64,000 nucleotides of DNA from Tumebacillus permanentifrigoris. Its GTDB lineage: Bacteria > Bacillota > Bacilli > Tumebacillales > Tumebacillaceae. Positions 43,512-52,081 of the stretch are shown one piece after another (the first letter of the stretch is position 1; each line of letters begins with the position of its first letter). The notes below the pieces were generated by a model. The model did not search any database. It saw nothing but the letters and a program-made list of their open reading frames with translations, and was not told the DNA's origin. Position numbers and translations under genes: made by a program. The stretch covers positions 429,792 to 493,791 of the forward strand of contig NZ_QGGL01000001.1 in the NCBI RefSeq assembly GCF_003148565.1, given 5' to 3'.

Positions 43512-44540
43512 ATGAACCCTACGATTCATGATGTGGCGAAACAGGCCAATGTCTCGATCTCCACCGTTTCCCGTGTGTTCAACAACCCGGATTCTGTTGG
43601 CAAGGAGATGCGCGAGCGCGTCCTGCAAGTGATCGAGGAGCTAGGATACGCGCCGAATCCGTTTGCCTCCGGGCTGCGCGACAACCGCAGCATGGTCATC
43701 GTAGCGATGATTCCCGATATCCGAAATTCTTATTATGCCGAGATGTTGTCGGGGATTGAGGAAGTGGCGCTCTCCAAGCGCTACAACGTGATCATCTGCA
43801 ACACGATCCAAAACGAGGAACGGTTCTTGGAGTATGTAAAATACTTTGTGAAAAAGAAAGTCGATGGTCTGATTTTTGCCAGCACCGAGATCACCGAGTT
43901 TTATAAAAAGAATTTCGATGCCTTGAACATCCCCGTGGTGCTGGCCTCGACAGAAGGCCGGGCGTGGGACCTCCCCTCTGTACGGGTCGATGATGTGCAA
44001 GCGAGTTACGATGCGACGACATTTTTGATCAACAACGGGCATCAGGAGATCGGGTTTATCAGCGGCCCCTCGCACCTGCTCGTCCCCAATGTGCAACGCT
44101 ATGAAGGGTATCGCAAGGCGATGCAGGACCACCAAGTGCCGGTCTCAGAGCAACATGTCGTCTATGCCGAGATGACTTTTGACGCGGGCTATGAAGCGAT
44201 GTCGCGCCTGTATGCGAAGATGCCGCACCTCACAGCGGTCTATGCGGCGAGCGATGCGATGGCGATCGGCGCGATGAAGTTTTTGCATGAGCAAGGTCTG
44301 GAAGTCCCGCGCCATGTGTCGGTGATGGGGTTTGACAATCTCGAACTCTCGCGGATGATCTCCCCCGGGCTGACCACCGTTGCCCAAAACATCTATGAGA
44401 TCGGCAAGTCCGCGGGCGAGTTGCTTTTTCAAGGCATTGAAAACCGCGACCAAGACCTGCAGAGCGTCACGATCGCCCACGAGATCATCGTGCGCGGGAC
44501 GGTTCGGAATCGACGGCTGAAGTCCGACTCCGAGCGGTAA
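43512..44540 (+). CDS. LacI-family transcription regulator of the sugar locus
   Basis: A 342-residue regulator. The LacI helix-turn-helix and hinge lie at 1-60 (TIHDVAKQANVSISTVSRVFN), then a periplasmic-binding-protein-like sensor domain (IVAMIPDIRNSYYAEMLSGIEE, VMGFDNLELSRMISPGLTTV). Start 43512 follows GAGGTG. It stands between the two halves of the catabolic locus and diverges from the Gfo/Idh operon, with two matching palindromes between. It most likely represses both halves until an inducer sugar binds. Confidence 0.92.
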   Translation: MNPTIHDVAKQANVSISTVSRVFNNPDSVGKEMRERVLQVIEELGYAPNPFASGLRDNRSMVIVAMIPDIRNSYYAEMLSGIEEVALSKRYNVIICNTIQNEERFLEYVKYFVKKKVDGLIFASTEITEFYKKNFDALNIPVVLASTEGRAWDLPSVRVDDVQASYDATTFLINNGHQEIGFISGPSHLLVPNVQRYEGYRKAMQDHQVPVSEQHVVYAEMTFDAGYEAMSRLYAKMPHLTAVYAASDAMAIGAMKFLHEQGLEVPRHVSVMGFDNLELSRMISPGLTTVAQNIYEIGKSAGELLFQGIENRDQDLQSVTIAHEIIVRGTVRNRRLKSDSER

Positions 44541-44546
44541 AAAGCC

Positions 44547-44580
44547 GCGAGATCCCTTGCACGAAGGGATCTCGCTTTTT
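44547..44580 (+). terminator. Terminator of the LacI-type gene
   Basis: GCGAGATCCCTT/AAGGGATCTCGC with loop GCACG, followed by five T. Related GAGATCCCTTGC hairpins recur at about 56937 and 57745. Confidence 0.88.
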
Positions 44581-44586
44581 CCACCT

Positions 44587-45393
44587 CTAGAGCCCGGCGC
44601 GCTCCAGACACCGCTTCACATACTCCACCGAATCCCGATACCGCTCTACCTCTGGAGTCCCCATCACACGGCACTCGAACACCAAGTCCCCCGCATACTC
44701 GATCTCCTGGAGCACCTGAAACGCGGACACAAAGTCCAGATGCCCGTCACCCGGTTGGTAGCGGTGGCTGTCCGCGAGGTGGATGTGCCCCAGATACGCC
44801 TGCGCCCTGCGGAGGCTGTCCTCGATGCTCGCTTCCTCGATGTTCATGTGGTAGAGGTCGGCAATCACTTTCACATGCGAAAATTGCCCCTCCTCCAACA
44901 GCGAGACCGCATCGGAGAGTTTGTTGATCATGTGATCCTCATAGCGGTTGAGCGGTTCCAGATACAGATATGTGCCCGTCGCCTGCGCCACTCGGTTGAT
45001 CCGCTCCAGCGAGTCCAACAGCACCTGCCGATCCTGCTCCTCCGACCTCGGCGGGATCATCGGAGGCAGCCGCTTGGAGAACATCCCCCATGCGGCCGGC
45101 ACGACGATCCCCCTGCCGGAGAGTTCCGCGAGGCGCTTGAGAATTTCCCCGATCTCCGCAATCGCTTGTTGCCGCCGTTCCTCCTGAAAATCCCCAATCC
45201 ACCCCTGATACCCACCACAAGCCGTGGAGATCGGGACACCCGTCTCGCGGATGGCCGCCTTCAGTTCCGCAAAACGTTCCAGCACAGCCTTCCCATCGAC
45301 TTCAAACGTTTCAAATCCCATCAGTCGGATCGTGCGCAACTTGCCAGCGAAGTCGGCGGGAAAAAACGGTTTGTCCTGCGTCCCGATCCTCAC
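44587..45393 (-). CDS. Sugar phosphate isomerase/epimerase, second TIM barrel
   Basis: A 268-residue xylose-isomerase-like TIM barrel, IolE/IolI-like: metal ligands in YLEPLNRYE (Glu), VIADLYHMN (Asp/His), HIHLADSHR (His) and VFECRV (Glu). The GTG start overlaps the upstream dehydrogenase stop. Last gene of the transporter operon. It is only distantly similar to the isomerase at 40480, so the locus has two different barrel enzymes, perhaps for successive steps. Confidence 0.88.
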   Translation of the reverse strand: MRIGTQDKPFFPADFAGKLRTIRLMGFETFEVDGKAVLERFAELKAAIRETGVPISTACGGYQGWIGDFQEERRQQAIAEIGEILKRLAELSGRGIVVPAAWGMFSKRLPPMIPPRSEEQDRQVLLDSLERINRVAQATGTYLYLEPLNRYEDHMINKLSDAVSLLEEGQFSHVKVIADLYHMNIEEASIEDSLRRAQAYLGHIHLADSHRYQPGDGHLDFVSAFQVLQEIEYAGDLVFECRVMGTPEVERYRDSVEYVKRCLERAGL

Positions 45394-46466
45394 GCGCCTC
45401 CGCCCTCCTGCTCGAAGCGAATGCCCAACTTGATGCTCAACTCCGGGCTCCGGTCGACATACTCACAATATGCGGCAGCCGATTCCTCGAACGCGACCAC
45501 GGGGGTCACGATCCCTTCACAATCCAGTTTGCCGGAGCTGAGCATGTCCCAACAGACATCCTCGATCCGCCGGCGATTCCAGCGCGGGCTGTCCGGGTTC
45601 GGTTCGCTGGCGACGCGGGAAAACACGATCTTCGCATTGTTAAAATGCGCCTCTCGTCCCAGATCGAGACCCCCACTCCATGCCCTCGCCCACCCGACAT
45701 ACGCGATCGTTCCCCCATACGCCAAGCCTCGGAGCGCGGCTTGCAGCGCATGAGCGTTGGCGCTGGTTTCGATGATCACATCGACGCCGAGCTTGCCGGT
45801 CGCTTTTTTCAAAGCCAACCCGACATCCTCCGTCAGCGGGTCGAAGGCATCGTCCACACCCGCTTGTAACGCAACGTCTCGTCGAATGGCAATCGGGTCG
45901 ACGACGGCGACATAACTAGCCCCGCACTGCTTCGCCATCTGCGCCGCCAATTGCCCGATCGCCCCCAAGCCGATCACCGCCACACGGTCGCCTGCCCGCA
46001 TCTGCGAATCGCGGATACCGCCCAAAGCAAATTGCGCAGGGTCATAGCAGACTGCGTTTTTCCAGGACATCCCCGCTGGGAGTTTGCGCAGCCGGAAATT
46101 GTCCACCGCAGGCACGATCTGCGTCTCGCGAATGCCGCCATAGCTGCAGACCAGATCCCCGACGAGATAGTCCTGCACATCCGCCCCCACTTCGCGAATC
46201 ACGCCGACCCATTGATTCCCCAGATTCCACTCTCCGAACTTGACGCCCTTGTCCGCTTGGGTTGCTCGTGGCAAAAACAACTGCCATTCCGCATCGTATT
46301 GCTCGTCTAAAAAAGGGGTCTCCCCGCGAAAGTCCGCCAGTTCCGATCCGTGCTTCGGGGACGCGTATTGAACCTGTACCCGAACTTCATGCGGCAAAAT
46401 CGGGCGGTCTTGATAGGACAAGAGGGCGGCCTCACGAGGCGCGACCGCGACCAGTTGTTTGTACAT
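45390..46466 (-). CDS. Zinc-type medium-chain dehydrogenase
   Basis: A 358-residue MDR-family oxidoreductase: a GroES-like N-terminal part and a Rossmann domain with VAVIGLGAIGQLAAQMAKQCGA. The usual Cys ligands of the structural zinc lobe are absent, and the catalytic zinc set is incomplete (GSELADF, then NQWVGVIREVG), so zinc binding is doubtful. It resembles bi-domain oxidoreductases annotated as sorbitol/threonine dehydrogenase-like. It lies between the permease gene and the TIM barrel in the uptake operon. It probably oxidises an intermediate of the same sugar. Confidence 0.85.
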   Translation of the reverse strand: MYKQLVAVAPREAALLSYQDRPILPHEVRVQVQYASPKHGSELADFRGETPFLDEQYDAEWQLFLPRATQADKGVKFGEWNLGNQWVGVIREVGADVQDYLVGDLVCSYGGIRETQIVPAVDNFRLRKLPAGMSWKNAVCYDPAQFALGGIRDSQMRAGDRVAVIGLGAIGQLAAQMAKQCGASYVAVVDPIAIRRDVALQAGVDDAFDPLTEDVGLALKKATGKLGVDVIIETSANAHALQAALRGLAYGGTIAYVGWARAWSGGLDLGREAHFNNAKIVFSRVASEPNPDSPRWNRRRIEDVCWDMLSSGKLDCEGIVTPVVAFEESAAAYCEYVDRSPELSIKLGIRFEQEGGGA

Positions 46467-46494
46467 CTCCCAATCCCTCCATTTCCTTGGGTTG

Positions 46495-47337
46495 CTACCC
46501 TTTTACCCCTCCATCGGTCAAACCGCCCGTGAAGTACCTTTCCATGAAACCAAACATCAAGACCACCGGCAGGGCGGTCAACAGCGAGGCTGCCATCATC
46601 CGTCCCCACACGTAATGTTTCGTGTGGAACAGGTGACTGAGTCCGATCGGCAGCGTCATGTTGTCCTCCGACGTGATGAACACGGATGCGAATAGATAAT
46701 CATTCCAAGCAATCATAAATACATAGACAAATACAGAAACGATCGCCGGCATCGAGAGCGGCAGGACAATTTTGTAGATGACCTGCACCCGGCTCAACCC
46801 GTCGATCAGGGCTGCTTCCTCCAGCGATTCGGGAATTGTGCGGAAATAATTGCCGAGCATATAGAGAGTCACCGGCATCGTCAGGACCAGATAGGTGATG
46901 ATCAGGGAGAGTTTGGTGTCGTAGAGGCCCGCCAAATTGACCATCTTGAACAACGGAACGACCAACAACACCCCGGAGAACATGTAGATCATCAAGACCC
47001 CTTTTTGCAACACCCCGCGCCCCTTGTATTCCAATCGCGCAAAACTATACGCGCCCATGATGCCGACGATCAGTGACAACAGAGCTGTGATGAATGAGAT
47101 CTCAAAACTGTTTTTGAAATACGTCCAAAAGGGAAAGACAGACGGATTCAGCACATCTCGGAAATGTTCGAACGTAATCGTGCTCGGAATCAAGTGTGGA
47201 ATGACGGAGATGGCGTCCTCATTGGATTTCAAGGACGTACTGAGCATGACCAGAAAGGGAAAAACCGTCGTGACAACGGTCAGCGTGACGAGGGTGTAGA
47301 GGATGATGCGATTGACCAGCTTGTTTCGCGTTACCAT
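46495..47337 (-). CDS. Carbohydrate ABC transporter permease (MalG type)
   Basis: A 280-residue six-helix permease with the EAA loop ESLEEAALIDGLSRVQVIYKIVLPLSMP and the N-terminal TVFPFLVMLSTSLKS. It overlaps the upstream MalF-type gene by seven bases. The ATPase is again missing, pointing to a shared MsmX/MsmK-type ATPase elsewhere. Third gene of the uptake operon. Confidence 0.93.
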   Translation of the reverse strand: MVTRNKLVNRIILYTLVTLTVVTTVFPFLVMLSTSLKSNEDAISVIPHLIPSTITFEHFRDVLNPSVFPFWTYFKNSFEISFITALLSLIVGIMGAYSFARLEYKGRGVLQKGVLMIYMFSGVLLVVPLFKMVNLAGLYDTKLSLIITYLVLTMPVTLYMLGNYFRTIPESLEEAALIDGLSRVQVIYKIVLPLSMPAIVSVFVYVFMIAWNDYLFASVFITSEDNMTLPIGLSHLFHTKHYVWGRMMAASLLTALPVVLMFGFMERYFTGGLTDGGVKG

Positions 47338-48209
47338 TTCAACACCTTCCTCACCGCAATAAGTACGAATACCATGACGAGCGCAAACAAGCTGACGGTG
47401 ATCGCCGCCGCCAACCCATGATTGTACGTGGAGAAGGCCGTCTCATAGGTGTACACACCGACCACCGGGACTTCCTTGGTCAGCAGGTACACTTCATCGA
47501 ACTTGTAGAAATTCCAGATGAAGCGCAGGATCATCAGTGAGCCGATCACGAAACTCAATTCTGGCAGTGTGACGTACCAGAATTTTTTCCACCCATTGGC
47601 CCCATCGATCTCGGCTGCCTCCTGCAACGATGCGTCCACCGTCTGCAATTTGGCGAGGATCATCATGAAGGCGAACGGGAAGATGTGCCAGATGTCAAAC
47701 AAGATCACCAGCCAAAAGGACGCACCGGGGGAATCCAGCCAATCGATGCGCTCTTGGAAAACACCTAACTTGTCAACGAGCGAATAGTTCACCATGCCAT
47801 ACACCGGATTGAACATGTACTGCCAGACAAACACCAAGGAGATGACCGGGGCCACATACGGGAGCAAGAGGATCGATCGGTAGTAGCGTCTGCCCTTCAA
47901 GGGACGATTCAGCAACAGGGCTGCCCCTAGACCGGCCAGTGTCGCCCCGAGCACCGTGATCACCGTGTAGAGCAGCGTGATCCAAATCGAGTGCCAAAAC
48001 GCCGCATCCTGGAGGAGCGTCTGGTAGTTCTCCAAGCCGATAAACAGGTCGGGTCGGCGTGGATTCAGAGACACTTTGTTGAAGCTCAGCCAGACATTGT
48101 ACAGCACAGGATAGAAGATCACGGCAGCGACGAGTAAAAATGCTGGGGCGATTAAAAGATACCCCAGGCGAGCTTCGCTCGCCTTAAAGGAGTTCCTTTT
48201 TTTCTGCAT
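47331..48209 (-). CDS. Carbohydrate ABC transporter permease (MalF type)
   Basis: A 292-residue six-helix permease with a basic N-terminus (MQKKRNSFKASEAR) and the EAA loop ASLQEAAEIDGANGWKKFWYVTLPEL. Second gene of the operon, ten bases after the binding-protein gene. Clearly diverged from the MalF-type permease at 29588, so the two importers are not a recent duplication. Confidence 0.93.
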   Translation of the reverse strand: MQKKRNSFKASEARLGYLLIAPAFLLVAAVIFYPVLYNVWLSFNKVSLNPRRPDLFIGLENYQTLLQDAAFWHSIWITLLYTVITVLGATLAGLGAALLLNRPLKGRRYYRSILLLPYVAPVISLVFVWQYMFNPVYGMVNYSLVDKLGVFQERIDWLDSPGASFWLVILFDIWHIFPFAFMMILAKLQTVDASLQEAAEIDGANGWKKFWYVTLPELSFVIGSLMILRFIWNFYKFDEVYLLTKEVPVVGVYTYETAFSTYNHGLAAAITVSLFALVMVFVLIAVRKVLKW

Positions 48210-48219
48210 ACGACCATCC

Positions 48220-49533
48220 CTACTTTTTCACCGATTTTTCCATCTTCTGTTGCGCCGTTTTCGCGACTTCTGCTGGGTCTTTGCCGTGTTCGGTCATGTC
48301 GTACACCGCTTCTGCGATGATGTTCTGGGCGGAGATGTCGCCCATCGACGGATACACGACCCCGTCTTGGAACCCGAAGCGTTGCAGATTTTCCAATCCG
48401 GCGGGGATGTCCTTCGCCGTCGACCCGAACGCTTTCAGGACGTCGTTGTCCAGATAGGCGGGGTCTTGCGTAACCGATTTTCGAACCGGGTTCGAGCCGC
48501 CGGGCGACATGTGCAGGTACTTGATGTTGTTTTCCTTTTTCATGAAGAACGCGACCAGTTTCTTGGCGGCTGCTCGCTGTTGGTCACTGACGGTGTTCGT
48601 GATCGTCAAGCCTGTGATTTGGCCAAAAGAGGCCTTGCCTTTGTTTTCGGGAATCGCGAACCCGGTGTTTTTCGCCAGCTCCGGGTTTTGCGAGAGATCG
48701 CCCATCAGGTACGTCGAGTACATCACCATCGGGGCGCGACCGGAGAGATACATCTCACGCGCTTCCCGCCAGCTTTCGGCACCGGGCGGCGTGTATTGGG
48801 AGAGATTTTTGTAGTAGGTTAAGGAGTCGACCATTTCCGGGGTGTCGAACTTGACGTTGCCGTCCTTGCCAAACACGAGGGCATTGTCGGAGAGCGCGAA
48901 TTGGCTAAAGGTCTGCTCCGTGAAATCTTCCTTCGCTGTGCCGATGACGATCCCGTACTTTTGATTGCTCGGGTCGTGGAACGCCTTGGCTGCTTTCAGG
49001 ATGTTGTCCCAGGTTGCAGGCGGTTCTAAGCCTTTTTCCTTGAAGAGTTTTTGGTCATACCAGATGCCTTGCACCCAGCCGGCGATCGGGACTCCGTAAT
49101 AGCCCGCTTGTTTCGGGTCTTTCAATGTGTCCAGGGCGCCTTTGTAGAAATCGTCTTGGCCGACTTCCTTGATGAGCGCTTCATGCCCGGTTTCATCGGT
49201 CACGCCTTCTGTGCCGAGGAACAGCATTTGGTCGATGCCGCCCTCGATGAGCGCTGGCAATTTGTTCGCTCCCAACGCGGCGGAAATTTTATTCGGGAAG
49301 TCTTCCTCCGGTACGGGGACTTGCTCGACATGGATGCCTTTGTTTTCGGCTTCAAAGGTTTGGAGCATGTCTTTTAAAACCTTCACGCGGTCTTCCTCTG
49401 TTAGTGTATGCCAGTATTGGATGGTAACCTCACCAGATGCAGTACTTGGTTCCGCCGTTTCCTTCGAATTGCAGGCCGTCAAAACAGACAGGCTAACAAG
49501 GGCTGTGGAAAAGACTAGAAGACCCTTTTTCAT
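48220..49533 (-). CDS. Sugar ABC transporter substrate-binding lipoprotein
   Basis: A 437-residue lipoprotein with lipobox LTAC (Cys21) followed by a family 1 binding protein (TIQYWHTLTEEDRVKVLKDM, GIWYDQKLFKEKGLEPPATWD, GRAPMVMYSTYLMGD). First gene of the five-gene uptake and catabolism operon. A promoter and a cre box lie upstream, so it is probably under CcpA catabolite repression. The ligand is unknown; enzyme neighbours suggest a sugar or cyclitol oxidised through a keto form. Confidence 0.93.
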   Translation of the reverse strand: MKKGLLVFSTALVSLSVLTACNSKETAEPSTASGEVTIQYWHTLTEEDRVKVLKDMLQTFEAENKGIHVEQVPVPEEDFPNKISAALGANKLPALIEGGIDQMLFLGTEGVTDETGHEALIKEVGQDDFYKGALDTLKDPKQAGYYGVPIAGWVQGIWYDQKLFKEKGLEPPATWDNILKAAKAFHDPSNQKYGIVIGTAKEDFTEQTFSQFALSDNALVFGKDGNVKFDTPEMVDSLTYYKNLSQYTPPGAESWREAREMYLSGRAPMVMYSTYLMGDLSQNPELAKNTGFAIPENKGKASFGQITGLTITNTVSDQQRAAAKKLVAFFMKKENNIKYLHMSPGGSNPVRKSVTQDPAYLDNDVLKAFGSTAKDIPAGLENLQRFGFQDGVVYPSMGDISAQNIIAEAVYDMTEHGKDPAEVAKTAQQKMEKSVKK

Positions 49534-49550
49534 TCGTTCTCCTCCTCAAA

Positions 49551-49565
49551 AGAATACGTTTACAT
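49551..49565 (-). promoter_or_regulatory. Predicted CcpA cre box
   Basis: Minus strand ATGTAAACGTATTCT matches the cre consensus WTGNAARCGNWWWCA at 14 of 15 positions. It lies between the predicted promoter and the start codon, where CcpA binding represses. Confidence 0.65.
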
Positions 49566-49583
49566 CTCATCGTGCGCATCGTC

Positions 49584-49613
49584 AGAATAACAAAGTCAAT
49601 ACAATTGAGTCAA
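49584..49613 (-). promoter_or_regulatory. Predicted promoter of the sugar uptake operon
   Basis: TTGACT (49608-49613) and TATTCT (49584-49589) with 18-base spacing on the minus strand. Confidence 0.5.
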
Positions 49614-49749
49614 TGTAACTTAAATAGATGAAAGTATTTATCATGGGGTAATTTTAACAAAAAAAGACCCCTTCGTGATGCGGGACAGGATTCGTGTAGG
49701 TCATTCGCGAAACTTGCAAGGACTTGAAACGAGAGGTAGGTAGGATTTC

Positions 49750-50349
49750 ATGGCTGTTCTTCCCTTTTCATATGATCGATTTCCAGAACTGGACTGCGGG
49801 CCATTTCATTTGAGACAAGTGCGTCTGGATGACGTGGAAGCGATGTTTGCCTTGCATTCTGATGAAGAGGTCATGCGCTATAACTATGATCCACTCGTGA
49901 ACATCGAGCAAGCTGAAGCACGGTTCCACATGATCGAACCAGAATTCAGAGAACAGCGTCTGCTCCGCTGGGCCATCACACGCAAGGAAGACGATCGGAT
50001 GATCGGTACCGTGATCATCAGCAACTGGATTCGGCCGTTCGCCAGTGCAGACCTCGGGTATGATCTGGCTCGGGAGTACTGGGGCCGGGGGATTATGACG
50101 GAGATCTTGAAGCGAGTGTTGGCATTTGGATTTGAGGAGATGGGTTTGAATCGCATCGAGGCGTCATCTGCACCTGAGAATGTCGGGTCGAGACGAGTTT
50201 TAGAGAAGCTTGGATTTGCGTATGAGGGGACGTTGAAGGAGAAGTGGTATATGAATGGGAGGTACTGGGACGCGGTCGTGATGGGGTTGTTGCGGCGTGA
50301 TTATTTGCAGAGGCTGGAGGATGGTTCGACCTCTAGCAAAAAAAGCTGA
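49750..50349 (+). CDS. RimJ/RimL-type GNAT acetyltransferase
   Basis: A 199-residue GNAT enzyme of the RimJ/RimL/YdaF type: LRQVRLDDVEAMFALHSDEEV near the start, acetyl-CoA motif LGYDLAREYWGRGIMTEIL, and the NRIEASSAPENVGSRRVLEKLGF signature at the end of the fold. It usually acetylates N-terminal amino or other amine groups. A typical ribosome site is hard to see (GAGAGGTAGGTAGGATTTC). Upstream at 49659 a partial terminator-like sequence lacks its second arm. Confidence 0.9.
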   Translation: MAVLPFSYDRFPELDCGPFHLRQVRLDDVEAMFALHSDEEVMRYNYDPLVNIEQAEARFHMIEPEFREQRLLRWAITRKEDDRMIGTVIISNWIRPFASADLGYDLAREYWGRGIMTEILKRVLAFGFEEMGLNRIEASSAPENVGSRRVLEKLGFAYEGTLKEKWYMNGRYWDAVVMGLLRRDYLQRLEDGSTSSKKS

Positions 50350-50379
50350 TGTCTGGATTCACCAGTCATCAGCTTTTTG
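50340..50379 (+). terminator. Terminator of the RimJ/L-type gene
   Basis: AAAAAGCTGATG pairs with CATCAGCTTTTT; the stop codon is within the left arm. Confidence 0.8.
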
Positions 50380-50432
50380 TGTATGTGCATGCACTAGCGC
50401 TTAGACAAAGCCGGAGCTCGCTGAAAAAGAGG

Positions 50433-50942
50433 CTATCGTAACGATTGTACATGCTCAGCGAGACGATCCCACGTTTCGGTGATTCCTTGCTCCATCCCCA
50501 TGTCCACGACAGTTTTGAGCGCTTCGGCGGACGCGAATCGAGCACGGTTCACGAGTTTCGTCTTTCCATCTAGTTCTTCAAAAGTCATCGTAATATGGGA
50601 GGAGGGCATGCCTTCCGTTTCATTGCCTTCTGCGTCCGAGAAGTAGTCGACGTAGACGATCTTCTCCAGCTCGACGATTTCCTCGTAGACCGCTTTGCCC
50701 CAAGATTCGAATCCGAAAAAATCACCTTGGTTTTCATCCATGCACTTCATGCAGTAATGCCAGATGCCGCCCGGACGGAAATCGACGTTGCAAACCGTAA
50801 GCGTCCAGCCGCGTGGCCCCCACCAGTGCTTCAGATGCTCCGCCTCAGAGAACGCTTTGAAGACAAGCTCGCGCGGCGCGTTAAAAACCCGCTCTAGGAT
50901 AAGTTCCTGACCCTCTACCTTGAAAATCATGTTGTTCATCAT
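50433..50942 (-). CDS. SRPBCC/AHSA1-family protein
   Basis: A 169-residue START-like domain protein: ERVFNAPRELVFKAFSEAEHLKHWWGPRGWT is the classic AHSA1 opening, and TWDRLAEHV the closing helix. Start 50942 follows GGAGGG; a second ATG three bases on is possible. This type (YndB-like) is found in many Firmicutes and may bind hydrophobic ligands, but no role is established. AAs 78-85 contain two Cys (YCMKCMD). Monocistronic. Confidence 0.9.
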   Translation of the reverse strand: MMNNMIFKVEGQELILERVFNAPRELVFKAFSEAEHLKHWWGPRGWTLTVCNVDFRPGGIWHYCMKCMDENQGDFFGFESWGKAVYEEIVELEKIVYVDYFSDAEGNETEGMPSSHITMTFEELDGKTKLVNRARFASAEALKTVVDMGMEQGITETWDRLAEHVQSLR

Positions 50943-51065
50943 GGAAAATCCCTCCTGATATGTAGTGTCACCGCCTGTACCTCGACTAGCCCAGTCTCCA
51001 ACTGGACTCGCAGATGCTTCGATGCTTGAGGTGACCCTCTTGCCTGAACTGCGCAACCCGATCCT

Positions 51066-51959
51066 TTATACTTCGCTGGTGATCCAATGTGCGGGACGAG
51101 TGAGCGACTTCGGCAGCTTGGTGTCAGCGTCGCCTCTCGCCGCGTTGAGCTGAGCTTGGGTGAGAAAGAGACTGTCTGTCAGATCAGCACCACGGAGGTC
51201 AGCGTCTCGGAAATCAGCGCCAATGAAGTCGGCCGCTCTCAAGTCTGCACCTCGGAGGTCAGCGGCAATCAGGTAAGCACCTCTCAAGTTGGCTCCTCGC
51301 AGATCAGCACCTCGAAGCTTTGCCCCCATGAGGTCGGCGCCTCTGAGGTTCCCCCCTCGGAATTGGGCCTTCTTACGCCCCGTGTGGGAATTCTGCTGTT
51401 GACGAACTTCGTCTCGAACGAGTTGGCTTACTTGCAGGAGAAGTTCATTGACCCCTGCTCGAAGGGCGACAACATCCAACTCCGATATAGAATCTGGGCT
51501 CAGCTGAGTGAGGCTCTCGATCTCGTCGAGTGCGTTGCTGAGCTCACGATGGATCGAACGGGCCGCTTGCAAGGTCAGCGCTTCGGCTACATACCAGAGC
51601 AACTCCTGAAGTTGCTTCATGATCCGGAACACGTCGAACATTTGCTGCGCCGACCCTGGGTCTTGCCGCCAATCGCGACCTTCGAACGTGACCTGAGAAA
51701 CCTTTTGCCCCGCGCCGAAGCAGTCATACACGGTACAACCTCGAAAACCGAGGTCCCTGAGGTTCGTATGGACGCCGCAACGGAAGTTTGGTTGCAAGTT
51801 GCGGCAGGGCTGTCCGGCGTCTTTGTCGACGGCAAAGTCTGTAGACGCTGCGAACGGCAACGCGACACAGCATAAGCCAAAGCAGTTCTCACAGTCAGCT
51901 TCCAAGCTCTGGCGATACCTCTCGTGCAACAGTACTGCATGTTCGTGATTCTCAGACAC
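51066..51959 (-). CDS. Pentapeptide-repeat protein with cysteine-rich N-terminal domain
   Basis: A 297-residue soluble protein. Residues 20-85 hold seven cysteines (CENCFGLCC, PCRNL, FRCGVH, GCTVYDCFGAG) that could bind a metal, similar to YkgJ-type domains. A helical middle follows. Residues about 200-270 carry some fourteen pentapeptide repeats of A(D/N)LRG type, forming a right-handed beta helix. The repeat lies also in the DNA as GGTGC(G/T)-like 15-base periods. Related proteins occur in actinobacteria and Firmicutes; the function is unknown. The DNA-mimic role of Qnr/MfpA pentapeptide proteins is a possible analogy only. Confidence 0.88.
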   Translation of the reverse strand: MSENHEHAVLLHERYRQSLEADCENCFGLCCVALPFAASTDFAVDKDAGQPCRNLQPNFRCGVHTNLRDLGFRGCTVYDCFGAGQKVSQVTFEGRDWRQDPGSAQQMFDVFRIMKQLQELLWYVAEALTLQAARSIHRELSNALDEIESLTQLSPDSISELDVVALRAGVNELLLQVSQLVRDEVRQQQNSHTGRKKAQFRGGNLRGADLMGAKLRGADLRGANLRGAYLIAADLRGADLRAADFIGADFRDADLRGADLTDSLFLTQAQLNAARGDADTKLPKSLTRPAHWITSEV

Positions 51960-52040
51960 TTTGGTTCTCCCCTGTCTTCATCGTCTAGCTGTACTTGTCT
52001 AGTCTAAACGAAAGGAACGGACAGAGGAAGTTTCACGAAA

Positions 52041-52079
52041 AAACGTTGTCTTCGTTCGCTTGGAACGTAGACAACGTTT
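52041..52079 (-). terminator. Terminator of the ECF41 operon
   Basis: AAACGTTGTCTTCGTTC pairs with GAACGTAGACAACGTTT with one mismatch; on the minus strand it ends in six T. Confidence 0.85.
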
Positions 52080-52081
52080 AA

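Noticed and set aside
49655-49700. Terminator before the RimJ/L-type acetyltransferase gene
   Set aside because: AAAAAAAGACCCCTTCG resembles the left arm of the hairpin at 35497 but the right arm is missing. Probably a decayed element.
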